Positions 1 to 9,976 of a DNA stretch of 22,193 nt are shown one piece after another; within the stretch, counting starts at the first letter, position 1, and the number at the start of each line of letters is the position of its first letter. Where the stretch lies: positions 2,771 to 24,963 of the forward strand of contig JH153694.1 of the NCBI GenBank assembly GCA_000226015.1, written 5' to 3'. The notes under the pieces are model-generated. The model searched no databases and was not told the origin of the DNA. It saw only the letters and a list, made by a program, of their open reading frames with translations. The stretch comes from Mnemiopsis leidyi. Lineage: Eukaryota > Ctenophora > Tentaculata > Lobata > Bolinopsidae. A program made the position numbers and the translations under genes.

Positions 1-360
1 ACTCTTATCACAGGTTGGATGGCATTGAGCTCATCTCTAACTATAACTTTCATGGTATCACATTCGTTGGAGGATGATGCTGGGGATACTTTCTCTTTGT
101 AAGAGTGTGGGTCACGAGTTAGCAGTCAGGGCACTGCCAGCTCTCTAGGGACTCTGCCATTTCTGCACTTAGACCCCTCAACCCAACACAACAAAGGTGT
201 CCAGAACTTAATTACAGTTCTGACAATCAACAGAAAGCTCACCAACCATGTACACTTTGCAGGGACAGTAATCGTGGTCTTCAGAATTCTTTGTTGGACT
301 CTGCACAACTTTTTTCCTTGTTCTCCCACCTCGTTTCGTTTCCAACTTGTCATTTGTCAT
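1..360 (-). mobile_element. Decayed PHD-finger ORF1-like retroelement remnant
   Basis: Reading leftward from an ATG at 360, an open frame of 50 codons is Lys/Arg-rich, then reaches YCPC and CQNC cysteine pairs before a stop at 210-208. In a second frame the text goes on with a WTPLLC segment, then in a third with GLRGLSAEM and SWQCPDC, and after another shift with VIVRDELNAIQPVI, running off the left edge. Cysteine pair, cysteine pair, W..C and WxCPxC is the order of a PHD zinc finger; the expected histidine is not visible. PHD fingers occur in ORF1 of CR1-like non-LTR retrotransposons, which also carry basic and helical segments. At least three frame breaks mean no product is made. A host PHD gene fragment is the alternative, less likely given the neighbouring reverse transcriptase. 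Confidence 0.6.
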
Positions 361-659
361 ACCTCAATAAATGTATTTAATTTGTAGTGTTGAAATAGTT
401 TATGACAGCAAAAATATTAATATTCCTCAAAAGTCAAGTTAGGATATTCCTGATCCCACTGGAGTTTCAAACACAATTTTCAACGCTGCTAAAAAACACC
501 ATTATATTTGCCAGTCAGTGAGCATTCAGGGGAGCGCAATTGCTGCAGTCCTCACAGGGATCAGCCTGCTTTCCTGTGAATGTAGATAAAACTTTGATAG
601 ACTATCCACGTTCAGTCCCATTTCAGACATGAGTCAACTGTAAAAAATTTCTAAAAATT

Positions 660-1540
660 TCATTTAGAACCATCAAGGGTGTCCCTAACCCAAGTCCTAT
701 TGGAGAGCTAAAGTATTCCAAAGAGGAGTTAGATGAGCACCTGAAAAAACACGTATGGTGATCCCAACCGGCAGCAACCCCTTGATACATTGGAGGGTCT
801 GCCTGAGTGTGCTCCTGAGCCTTCCGTTGCCTTCAAACTTGCAAACATCACCAAGCGAGAGTTTGAAGAGGTGATAAGGAAAGCAAGAAGTAGGAGTGCT
901 CCTGGAAACAACTGTATCCCATACATTGTGTTTGAAAGGTGTCCTGGTATAGCTAAGAATCTTTGGAACCTTCGAAGGACAAGTTTCACCTTAGGGGATT
1001 ATCCTTATAACTGTTGCTTTGAGGGTGTCTATAAACCAATGTCTGATGGAGACTTTTTGCCTAATTCAGGAAGGCCAATCTTCCTGGGTAACATTCAAGG
1101 GAAGATTTATCTTGCAATCTCGGCATAACAGCTGACTAATTTTGTTGTCTCCAACAGATATGTTGACCTCTCAGTACAGAAAGGTGGAGTACCCTAGGGT
1201 TAAAGGTGGTACAGAGCACTTTGGTGACATGTGGGAGGTTCTAAAGGATGCAAGGATTAGGAAGAGAGACCTGAGTGTTGTATGGCTGGACCTAGTTAAT
1301 GCATACGAGGCTGTTCCTCATGTGTTAATTGCCAGAGCCCTACACTTCTACAATGTCCCTGAGAAGGTGGTAAAGATCATCTTTAAATGCTTCTCAGGAC
1401 TGTTCGGAAGGTTCTCTTCAAGAACAGTAATATCAGAGAGGCAACTGTTTGAGATTGAAATTTTTATGGGATCTGTCATATCAATCATCCTGTTTGTTCT
1501 TTGCATGACTGGACTGCGACTGAGAGCAAATATGTGCTGA
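660..1540 (+). mobile_element. Decayed non-LTR retrotransposon reverse transcriptase
   Basis: Pieces of one reverse transcriptase are spread over shifted frames. About 668-750 reads into KYSKEELDEHLKK; a shift follows; 790-1128 carries KARSRSAPG and an NIQGKIYLAI segment, typical of the fingers region in invertebrate non-LTR elements. After a shift near 1130-1145, the next frame carries VQKGGVPRVKGG-like text broken across frames, then WLDLVNAYEAVPH at 1283-1321 (palm motif A, with its aspartate) and GSVISIILFVLCM at about 1469-1507 (motif B). The F/YxDD catalytic motif C is not recognisable afterwards, and stops accumulate past 1540. The copy is dead. Endonuclease, 3' tail and target-site duplications were not found. 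The pieces resemble elements that I recall as common in cnidarians and molluscs; the exact clade is not settled here. Confidence 0.8.
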
Positions 1541-2473
1541 ATATGTGCTAAACCTGAAGTCGGTTGGGTTCAGTGAATATGTGTGAGTCAATGCAGAAGT
1601 AGGGTATGGCGTACTACTACCTAGGAGGCACGTCAGGTTGGATGTCTGCTTACTGACTGACCCTACCCAAGCAAGTAAAGGAGAAGGAGAAGGTCCTTTC
1701 TGAATTAGCTTTAAAAATTGAAATTTCTTGTCGATTAGGATAAGTGGTGTAAGGAAGGGGGTGCAGTCTTTGATGGATGCAATCATGCTAATAGTACCTT
1801 CATTTGTCTGTGTTACACCGTTTACCCCCATCTAGAAGATTTAACACCTTTTATCAAGGGCCCATCTCATCAACCCCTCAATCATAGTTTCTTTGTCAAT
1901 CATTAAGTCACTGAAGAAGGGTGCATATGCATAGGTAGGTGCTTGTGAATTGCACACTCCTCTAGGATTAGCAGATTTGGGTATCAAACCATTTTCAGCT
2001 GCACAGAAGGTTGGAGAAACTAAAACATTTTCTCAAGATCCTGATCTTAAGACCGTGGCAAAATGTAATCTGGAGGAGTTAGCTTAGAATTAGGGTCATA
2101 CATCTTCAGATTGCTCCTTTAGTACAATTGTAAAGGCCTTGGTACAGGTGTCACAAATAAAACTTTCATTTCCAAATCACTGCTACAAATTTCCCAGTTG
2201 TCTGTTGCTGCATTTTTAGTTATCTATTGAACCTATTCTAATTGGCATTTATATCTGTGCAAGCATTATCATATCATAATATCATAAGCAAATTACACCA
2301 TGGTGATAGTTACGGTATAATATGAACTGAATAGTTATAACATTATTGAATAATAATGTTCATTATACCTCAATGCAAAAATGGTTGTACATTATTACTG
2401 TTGAGGAAAATATTCGAAACATTCATAATTCTGATAAGATGACCTACCCTTAGCATTACAGACAAAAGACACC
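1541..2473. other. Non-coding stretch upstream of MRTO4
   Basis: There is no convincing coding frame. The left part may hold further decayed retroelement sequence, but I could not align it to a motif. A 9-bp inverted repeat (AACATTATT, 4-nt spacer, AATAATGTT) lies at 2339-2360 in an AT-rich tract. The MRTO4 promoter and 5' UTR must lie near the right end; no clear TATA box was seen. Confidence 0.5.
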
Positions 2474-4410
2474 ATGCCAAAATCGAAGCGTGACAAAGTT
2501 GGTAAGTAAGCTCTCAGAAAAGATGTTTTGAAGTGTATTGTACGAATTTGAGTTTTGACTCCCTCTTATGCCTGCTCAACCCTTACCCCCGCCAGATTAC
2601 TTAATCGAGGCCTTTTTCTTCCTTTTCTCCCGTCAGAGATCAACCAATTATATTCTAAAGAGGCTGTCTGATTGCATTTTTACTGACATTTAAGATTTTT
2701 TGCAGTTTGCAGTTAAAAAAACCTTCATAAATAGCCTCATTTTTGTTAATTTTTGAACAACAATGAAGAATATTTGTTGTTCATATCTGTGCATTTCTAT
2801 TTTGCAGAAAACAGGACAAATTTAACAACAAAAACGTATCCCCTTATTGTTTGAAAAAACCCCTCCCCTAGCTGATTGTGTAATTTAAAAACAGCCCATT
2901 CCTGCCTTTGGGTAGTGTTGCTCCAGGAGCAGAGGCTTTCAAAATTTAATATAAAAGATAGTTTGGCAAAATGGCTAATTTAATTATGTTTTAATTTAGT
3001 CCTAAATATGCAGATTGTCTGGTTATCTTGTAATCCTGCATAAATATACTTTAAAGAGGTTTTTGTCTATCAACACTTAGCAGCCTACTGAACCATTCCC
3101 TGTTTTACAGTGCCACTGACAGTCACCAAGAAAAAATCCTATGATACAAAGAAGGAACTTGTGTCGGAAATCCAGGAATGCTGTGACAAGTATGCTCACA
3201 TTTTTCTCATTGAAGTTCACAATGAGCGAAACAATCTTCTGAAGGAGATTCGAGAATCCTGGAAACATAGCAGGTTTAAAAATTTCACTGTGAACTATTT
3301 ACTGTCTTCTTGTTTATGGCACTCTGTCAGTTCTTGCATCCATTTAACAGAATTAGCTTTCATTCATATCTAACCGGTTCCTTGCCTTTTTCTTTCTAAT
3401 CAACCTTCATTTCTAAATAATTGCTATTCAAACCTTGCAGATTGTTTTTGGGTAGAAATAAAGTCATGGCTTTTAGTCTTGGCCGGACTGTTGAGACTGA
3501 GTACAAGAAGGATCTTCACAAGCTTGCCAAAGCACTGGTCAGGAAGCGAGGACTTCTTTTTACTAATGAAAAAGTTGAAGATGTAAAGGATTGGTTTAAA
3601 TCTCACAAACAATTTTGTTATGCTCGAAGTGGAAGTATTGCCACAGAAACTGTTGTTCTTCCAGATGGTCCTCTTGATTTTCCCCACTCGATGGAACCTC
3701 AACTCCGACAACTTGGTCTTCCTACCCGATTAAAAGATGGTAAGTTTTACTTATAATTTAATATTTTCTTAAGAACCACTAGAGGATAACATCAAAGCAT
3801 GTTTTGCCTGGTCTAGGGTTAAGGGGAGTACAAGAGTTTTATCAGAGGCCGAAGGTGGGGGAGGAGATAACTTTAAGGTTATTGAAGAGACAGAAGAGAA
3901 CCTTATATCTAAGATTATTTTATCATTCTGTTTTTTAATCGTTTTGGATTTGTTTTTAGACCAGATTTGAAAAATGTAAAAATGCAGAGCAGATGTATGG
4001 TGTAGCTATTTTAAAATAAGAAACTCAACTGATTTAGTTACTTCTTAAAGGTGTAATAGTTTTGGATCAAGAACACACAGTGTGCACAGCTGGAAAAGTT
4101 TTGAACACTCAGCAAGCTGTCATATTGGTAAGTTGGAATGTTGAATGTTAATTTGGACTGTTTTAACAAAGATTTTATGATTACCCATGGCCACAGTTTT
4201 CTATCAAACCAAATTTCTTGGACCTTAAACATCAGAAACACCCAATTTCAGAAACATCTTGGAAATTGTATGGCAGAATTTCAAATTGAACTGATGTCTC
4301 ATTGGAGTAATGATGTTTTCACGGTGCTGTCAGAGTCTAACTCCGCTATGGAAATAAACGAGCCGGACAGCGAGGATGATGATGTCATTGAAGATGTCAA
4401 CGAAAACTAA
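2474..4410 (+). CDS. MRTO4: MRTO4, mRNA turnover protein 4 / ribosome P0-like assembly factor
   Basis: Exons are 2474-2501, 3111-3273, 3441-3739, 4051-4127 and 4252-4410. All introns are GT-AG with phases 1, 2, 1 and 0, and the joined frame is 726 nt, 241 aa plus stop, close to the human 239 aa. MRTO4 is a nucleolar paralogue of stalk protein P0; it binds pre-60S rRNA at the P0 site and is later exchanged for P0. Visible signatures are the start MPKSKRDK (residues 1-8), WKHSR, GRNKVM, GLLFTNEKVEDV, the family hallmark FPHSMEPQLRQLGLPT in exon 3, and a final acidic tail (SEDDDVIEDVNEN). The start is fixed by the MPKSKRDK match and an ACCATG context. Donors are GTAAGT at introns 1, 3 and 4. There is no AATAAA or ATTAAA between its stop and the NCAPD3 start. 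Nothing is broken. Confidence 0.96.
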
Positions 4411-4816
4411 TGCTGTGCTAATGGACTGTGTAAGGGTACATAACAAAATTTGTAACCCATGTTTTCGGTCATTTAATGCTCTGGAAATTTTGTTTGTTGA
4501 TATGTAGCTATGTTGACATAATAGGGGTGTTTTCAAATCGGTTATCACTGAACAACTCAAGCGTGAATCTGAGTTTTTAATGCAATCTGATAAATTTTGT
4601 TAACTTATTCATCAGTTTTGATTGTTTTTATTGCCATAACTTTTTATTCCTTTTTTATATCAAATCAGTCTGCAGAAAAACTTGCAAAGCACAGCTTCAA
4701 CAAGTATCAATCAATGTATAGATTTTGATTTGATGTTAACCTTCAATTCAGAAAAGTGTTATTCAATTAATCTTATTAACCAAACAGTTTATTTTATGCA
4801 GGACCAATGTTTGACT
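4411..4816 (+). other. Short MRTO4-NCAPD3 intergenic/UTR segment
   Basis: About 400 nt separate the MRTO4 stop from the chosen NCAPD3 start. I see neither AATAAA nor ATTAAA. A 3' splice site (TTTTATGCAG) ends at 4801, 15 nt before the NCAPD3 ATG. A possible donor (GTAAGG) lies near 4428, which would make a 5' UTR intron. Upstream in-frame ATGs at 4733 and 4796 lie in AT-rich text without family similarity. Confidence 0.5.
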
Positions 4817-7800
4817 ATGGATGACCTGAAGGAGAGATTAGGAGTTGATTCTCTTTCAGAAGAATGGTGCAACGATATGATCAAAGATGACTTCTGCTCA
4901 GAAAACTTCCCTGAGTCTTGGATGTATGACATTTCACTGATTGGTCTTGAAGTCCCATTTCGTGACTTTCTGAAATCAATCAGAAAGAAGCGCCAAAGAG
5001 TGTGGGATCACCTTGTTCTATCCGATGTTAGCAGACTTCAGTGTATTACAAACATAGTTTTGGAGTCCTGTATAAAAGGTGAGGGCTCACCTCTCACTGG
5101 TCTTTTATCGGGAGCTTGTTATCTTCAATTGTCTTCGCTTGAAGGAGCTTCTGCAAGAAATGTCTTTCACAATATGCTTTTTGGTAAAGTAATGGAACTG
5201 CTAAAGGTACAAAACGATGTGTCAAGTTTCGAAGGTATCTTAGCAGTGTATGAAAGCTTATCAGAAATTCTTGAGTCTGAGCTGACTTTATCGGATCAGT
5301 CATATTGGTTACTTGTCAAATCAGTTCTCAGCTCTGTTAACATTAATTGTTCAAACAAAAAAGCTGAAAACAGCTCTTTCAACCAACTTTTCTCTGTGAT
5401 ATTAACTAAACCTAAAGACTTCAAATTCTTCATAAAAGAATCATCCACCTACTTGTTATCTGGAAAGTCCTATGTTGGAGATCGCTGTTGTAGTCTGATT
5501 TGCCAATTTGTTGAGGCAAATTTGGAGAGCAAGCGCGTTATAGCTCACCATTCCAACCTTATCTATACCCTTTGTTCGTCCATATCAGACAGAACTGAAG
5601 CAAGGAAGCAAGTTGAATCTTACATCTTAAAGCTTGTCGCTGTTTTGCCAAAAGAATGCTTCTTTGACTTCGTTGATTGGATCAAGGATGACTTATGTAT
5701 GTCTCAGAAGGTTGTTCACAGAATATTTGGAGCAGAAATGTGCTTTCAACTATCTTTCAATGATTTTGTGGCAAAAGCAGAAGATTCATCAGTTCTAGAA
5801 TCACTATACCAGGCAATAACTTTTGGACTATCAGATAAAGCCCCTACTGTCAGAGCAAAGTGTGCAATGGTTCTTAGTGATTTGCTAAAAAATTCCTCAT
5901 CCCATAAACCTCTGCTACTTTTCTTTGAACCAAATTGTTCCGAGAACATATTGCCTGTAGTGCACTTTCTGAGCTCAGATGAAAAATCGTCAGTAAGAAA
6001 ATCAGTATGCTGTTTGCTCCTTATGATGCTCTTAAAAATAAGATTGAGGAGCTCCTGGCTTAAAATAATCTATCGGTTTTGTCTTGACACTGCAGTATCA
6101 GTGAGAAAACAGGGTTTAATGAGCGTGGGACAGTTGTTGGCTGCATATGAATCTGATCCAGTAGTACAGAGATTGTGGCTTGAAACTGTGCTGCCTGCTG
6201 CTCAGGACAATGAGAATTCTGTGAAAGATTACTGCAATCAGCAGCTTGAGAGTCTTTTGAACAAGCTTGATTCATCAGACCATCCATGGGAAATATTGCA
6301 GTTGATTTCCCATCCCAAGTCGCTTGATCTTCAAACTTACTTTGACTTTAGCATTCACAACTTGAGGGGAAGTGTTATTACGGATGACTGTAGAAGACAT
6401 ATCTTGAGAAAAATAGATGATCCTCAGTTTACTCAATGTGTGCTGCTTGTTGTTTCCAAAATGGTTGACAATTTCCAGGAGGTGGATTCCTCTAAGGTGA
6501 TTGAAATATTTGAAAAGTGTTTGGGCACTAGATCTGATGAAAGCTTCCAGACAATGTGCTTGTCACTCAAATGTTTGAGAAATCTGAAAACCATCCACAA
6601 AATTAATGATACTGTCGAAAAGCTAAAAATAGAGCTCAAGAAATTTGCTCATCCTTTTGTTGTGATCAAAGAGCTAGTTGCTTCAATCACCAATCTGCTG
6701 CATCGAAATGATAAAAATCAAATCATCTCACTGTGCACGGAATTCATAAATGACATTGGTGTAGTTCTTCAGAACTTGTGTTTGACTAAATCTGCACATG
6801 ACCTCATCTCTTCAATGAAAATGTGCTGTTATTTGTTCACCTTGGGGGAAATTGCGATGCATTTCACCTGTGAAGTAGACAAAACTGTTGTTCTGTCTGT
6901 TAAAGAGCTTATAATAGGAAATAAAGAGCAGTCCTTTTCTACCTCTGTCAGGGCTCACTCCATTGTGGCTCTGGGAAAAATTTGTCTTGTTCACGAAGAC
7001 ATCGCCAAAGATTCTGTCATGCTGTTTTCAAAGGTTCTTGAGGATGATAAAAGCTATGAAATAAGAAACAACATACTCATCGTGCTGGGAGATCTTATTG
7101 TACGCTACCCCACAATCATTGCTGAGTATCTCTACTGTGTGACAGACTGCCTTCAAGACGAATCAGTGGTTGTGCGTCGTCAAGCTATCATTGTATTGAC
7201 TAAGTTGTTGCAGGAGGATTATTTGAAGTGGAGAAGTGGAATCGTCATGAAGTTTATCTCTAACTTGGTTTGCGATGACTCTGAGATTAGACAGCTGTGT
7301 GAGTTGTGTCTTTCTAATATTCTTTTGGTCAGGCACCCAAAGACTTACTTTGACTTTTTTATTGAAGTAGCATTCTTTGTTAATGGACTGTTCAGTTTTC
7401 TCACTACAACTGAACCAAATCTCCTTAAGTTTTCGTTACCTGGCCCAGAAAATGAAGGTAAACGAAGGAGGATATACACTGCCATGCTGCATAATCTTGG
7501 TGATCAGCAGAAATTGGAACTCACAACCCGAATTTGTAAGGAAATACTAACGCTATTTGTTGCAGACAATGACAGTCCAATTGAGGCCAAACTGATTCCT
7601 CTCCTTCGAGATAGCCTCTGGATACTCTGCTGCCCATCACTCAAATTATCATCTCTCAAAGCTAGGGCTTGTCATGACTTCGATGATGATGATAGTAACT
7701 TTGGTATAATTGAGGCCCAAACTAAAGTTATATCAAACATAGTGAAAAGAAACTTTGTCGAAAACTGTACTCCAATCATTATCCAACTTCGTCAGAAACT

Positions 7801-9976
7801 GAGAAGATTGAAATCACCACTACAAAATGACCTGACCAAGTTTATTGTTGCTTTTGTGACTGATTTCAAGAATGAAATCGAAGTTTTAAGTGGTGATGAT
7901 GCTCAGTTTATAGCAGAGGTCCAATATGATATGGATGAGTTCAAAAAGAGAGAAAGTAATGTGCACCCCCATTCTTTCCTACAGAAAACTGTCATTGGAA
8001 AAATGACCACGCCAGGCTTCCTGAAAAGCTTTAAAACTCCCCACACTAGTCGAGCTTTGAACCTTTCTTTAGCAAATCAGGGACCAGGAATGTTTTTAAA
8101 CTCGCCGTTCTTTGCTGCTCCAACTCCTCACAGTCTTTCAAAGAGTGTCACATACAAACGTCCAAAAGATCGGTTGAGTAGTGTTAATCAGGTCTTAAGA
8201 AAGAATTTGCTTGGCGATTTTCGGATCAAAGAAGCAGCTGAGACTGTTGTTGAGCTCCCAGAAGTTCAAGATTCCAAGTCACAGTCATCCTCTGAGAATC
8301 AGAATATTTCTGTTTGCAGCATAGCAGCACAGGAAGAAGATAGGGAAATATCCTATACAGAACAACCGCCTACTCTGAAGATAGTGAACTCTCCTGGTCC
8401 TTCTAGAAACTATCTTGATAATGCAGAGGAAATTGTTGGAATTAAGAATGAAGCACTAAGTCCATCTGAAAAGTTTACAAAGAAGTTGGGAAGAAACCTC
8501 TTTAACCCAGATGAAGCAGCCAAACTAAAGAATGCCTCCATGATGTCGGAACATTCTATGACTCATGAAAAGAAGACGACAGAACAGCAGGGGGATTTGT
8601 TGTTAACAAAGAAAACTGAAAAAGGGTTTGTTCGAATCAAGTCGAAGTTGGAAAGCAACAAACGAGTTCTCATTCCGTCTCAACAAAATGTAGGCTGCAG
8701 CAATATTGAAAAGCAAGAAAATACTCATGCATCTAAAAAACCAATTCAGTTAGGAGATTTAATACGACAAAAGCTTAAAGAGCAAAAAAGGAGAAAAGCT
8801 GAACTGGCAAAGACAAACAATAATGAAAACGTTCCATCGAGTACAGAAGCAACCACTAAAACAGACCCTAACAAGCTTTCAGTAGCAGAAAATTCAGAAA
8901 AATCAGACAACCCAGAGAGAAATAATATTCCTCTTGTGAAATGTGAAGAAGAAAACCATGAGGGAAATCAGGGTACACCTGACCAGGAGCTGACAAAAAA
9001 TATGTCTGAAGAAAAACATTCTCAGCCAGCAATGCCGAAGGAGGCTGATAAGACTTCACTGGCAGGAGAAGAGAACATGGTCACTAATGAACAGAAAGCT
9101 GACAAAAGAATGACTCGAAGATCTGTGAAACTTAATGCTTTGCTGAAGCAAATCATTCCATCTAAAAATCAAGAAAAAGTGCCCTCTACCATGGAGGAAC
9201 CACCAACTGACAACAACAACAATGTTCCTAAAGGCAATGCTGAGCCTCCTTCCTCAATAGATCCAGGTATTGAGCAAGAAGGTCAACCATCGACAGAAAA
9301 TCTGGAGAATACCCCTCCAAGACCTACAAATGAAGATGCTTCTTCTATAAAGTCTGATAAAATGCAACCAGAAATAGCTGCTAGAAAACAGGCCAGAATT
9401 GCGAAAATTCTCAAACAATTTCAGCCAAAACAAGAAACAGAAAAGCAAGCTGCTCCAGTTTTCAACAAGCCTGTTGAACCAGCTCGATCATCTAAACGGG
9501 TAAACAGACTTCTGGCTCAGCTGAGGCCGAAAAGGGATCCAGTTGAGGGTGGCATTGTGGACAAACCAGAAAATATTCTATTGGGAAATCAGGTTTTGAG
9601 AAAACGCAAGAATCCCAATACCTCAGGACACTGTGTGTATGAAGAAGATGATCTTCCTAACCCCAAGAGGAGATCACTTGGAAATCCTGTGGAGTTGGGT
9701 AATGTTACGTTTGATGCAAATGATCCCAAGCTAATAGCATCTACACCTGCAGTTCCCCTTAAAGCGAGAAGAGCATCAGAGAGACTGATGAGGCGGAGCG
9801 AGGTGAGCTTCAACCAGCTTGACCCTGGAATCATCACCTCCACTCCGTTTGTACCAAGCAAAGCTGTGTCAAAAAAGGTTGTTTCCAGTACACCCGCTGC
9901 TGTGACTGTTTCTTCAAGAAAATTGCAAATGAAATGTGACTTGTCCCCTATCAGTGATCCCTCGCAGAATTCGTGA
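4817..9976 (+). CDS. NCAPD3: NCAPD3, condensin-2 complex subunit D3 (single coding exon)
   Basis: NCAPD3 is the HEAT-repeat subunit of condensin II, which sits on the SMC2-SMC4/NCAPH2 core and helps compact mitotic chromosomes in the nucleus. The start at ATG 4817 (MDDLKERLGV) gives 1719 aa; the frame stays open upstream, with ATGs at 4796 and 4733, but an acceptor at 4801 and AT-rich text argue against them. Helical HEAT-type repeats fill residues 1 to about 1000. The Cnd1 condensin domain is about 720-850, with YEIRNNILIVLGDLIVRYP and DESVVVRRQAIIVLTKLL. From about 1060 the chain is disordered, with many TP/SP sites (TTPGFLKSFKTP) and Lys/Arg patches. Related basic modules occur at 1435-1450, 1523-1538 and 1558-1572, and a DPxxIxSTPxVPxKA element twice, at 1636 and 1669. 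It is longer than human (1498 aa) because of this tail. There is no intron in 5160 nt, which is unusual for the family. Confidence 0.93.
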   Translation: MDDLKERLGVDSLSEEWCNDMIKDDFCSENFPESWMYDISLIGLEVPFRDFLKSIRKKRQRVWDHLVLSDVSRLQCITNIVLESCIKGEGSPLTGLLSGACYLQLSSLEGASARNVFHNMLFGKVMELLKVQNDVSSFEGILAVYESLSEILESELTLSDQSYWLLVKSVLSSVNINCSNKKAENSSFNQLFSVILTKPKDFKFFIKESSTYLLSGKSYVGDRCCSLICQFVEANLESKRVIAHHSNLIYTLCSSISDRTEARKQVESYILKLVAVLPKECFFDFVDWIKDDLCMSQKVVHRIFGAEMCFQLSFNDFVAKAEDSSVLESLYQAITFGLSDKAPTVRAKCAMVLSDLLKNSSSHKPLLLFFEPNCSENILPVVHFLSSDEKSSVRKSVCCLLLMMLLKIRLRSSWLKIIYRFCLDTAVSVRKQGLMSVGQLLAAYESDPVVQRLWLETVLPAAQDNENSVKDYCNQQLESLLNKLDSSDHPWEILQLISHPKSLDLQTYFDFSIHNLRGSVITDDCRRHILRKIDDPQFTQCVLLVVSKMVDNFQEVDSSKVIEIFEKCLGTRSDESFQTMCLSLKCLRNLKTIHKINDTVEKLKIELKKFAHPFVVIKELVASITNLLHRNDKNQIISLCTEFINDIGVVLQNLCLTKSAHDLISSMKMCCYLFTLGEIAMHFTCEVDKTVVLSVKELIIGNKEQSFSTSVRAHSIVALGKICLVHEDIAKDSVMLFSKVLEDDKSYEIRNNILIVLGDLIVRYPTIIAEYLYCVTDCLQDESVVVRRQAIIVLTKLLQEDYLKWRSGIVMKFISNLVCDDSEIRQLCELCLSNILLVRHPKTYFDFFIEVAFFVNGLFSFLTTTEPNLLKFSLPGPENEGKRRRIYTAMLHNLGDQQKLELTTRICKEILTLFVADNDSPIEAKLIPLLRDSLWILCCPSLKLSSLKARACHDFDDDDSNFGIIEAQTKVISNIVKRNFVENCTPIIIQLRQKLRRLKSPLQNDLTKFIVAFVTDFKNEIEVLSGDDAQFIAEVQYDMDEFKKRESNVHPHSFLQKTVIGKMTTPGFLKSFKTPHTSRALNLSLANQGPGMFLNSPFFAAPTPHSLSKSVTYKRPKDRLSSVNQVLRKNLLGDFRIKEAAETVVELPEVQDSKSQSSSENQNISVCSIAAQEEDREISYTEQPPTLKIVNSPGPSRNYLDNAEEIVGIKNEALSPSEKFTKKLGRNLFNPDEAAKLKNASMMSEHSMTHEKKTTEQQGDLLLTKKTEKGFVRIKSKLESNKRVLIPSQQNVGCSNIEKQENTHASKKPIQLGDLIRQKLKEQKRRKAELAKTNNNENVPSSTEATTKTDPNKLSVAENSEKSDNPERNNIPLVKCEEENHEGNQGTPDQELTKNMSEEKHSQPAMPKEADKTSLAGEENMVTNEQKADKRMTRRSVKLNALLKQIIPSKNQEKVPSTMEEPPTDNNNNVPKGNAEPPSSIDPGIEQEGQPSTENLENTPPRPTNEDASSIKSDKMQPEIAARKQARIAKILKQFQPKQETEKQAAPVFNKPVEPARSSKRVNRLLAQLRPKRDPVEGGIVDKPENILLGNQVLRKRKNPNTSGHCVYEEDDLPNPKRRSLGNPVELGNVTFDANDPKLIASTPAVPLKARRASERLMRRSEVSFNQLDPGIITSTPFVPSKAVSKKVVSSTPAAVTVSSRKLQMKCDLSPISDPSQNS

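Noticed and set aside
1541..1640. Continuation of the reverse transcriptase with a catalytic DD motif
   Set aside because: A weak RHVRLDVCLLT-like stretch is present but has no DD pair and is surrounded by stops; not enough to extend the element.
3077..3268. Minus-strand open frame over MRTO4 exon 2
   Set aside because: It is a shadow of the clearly conserved plus-strand exon.
4682..4816. Start of NCAPD3 at 4682 or 4733
   Set aside because: 4682 is a TTG, not a plausible animal start; the stretch is AT-rich, lacks family similarity and ends in a 3' splice site at 4801.
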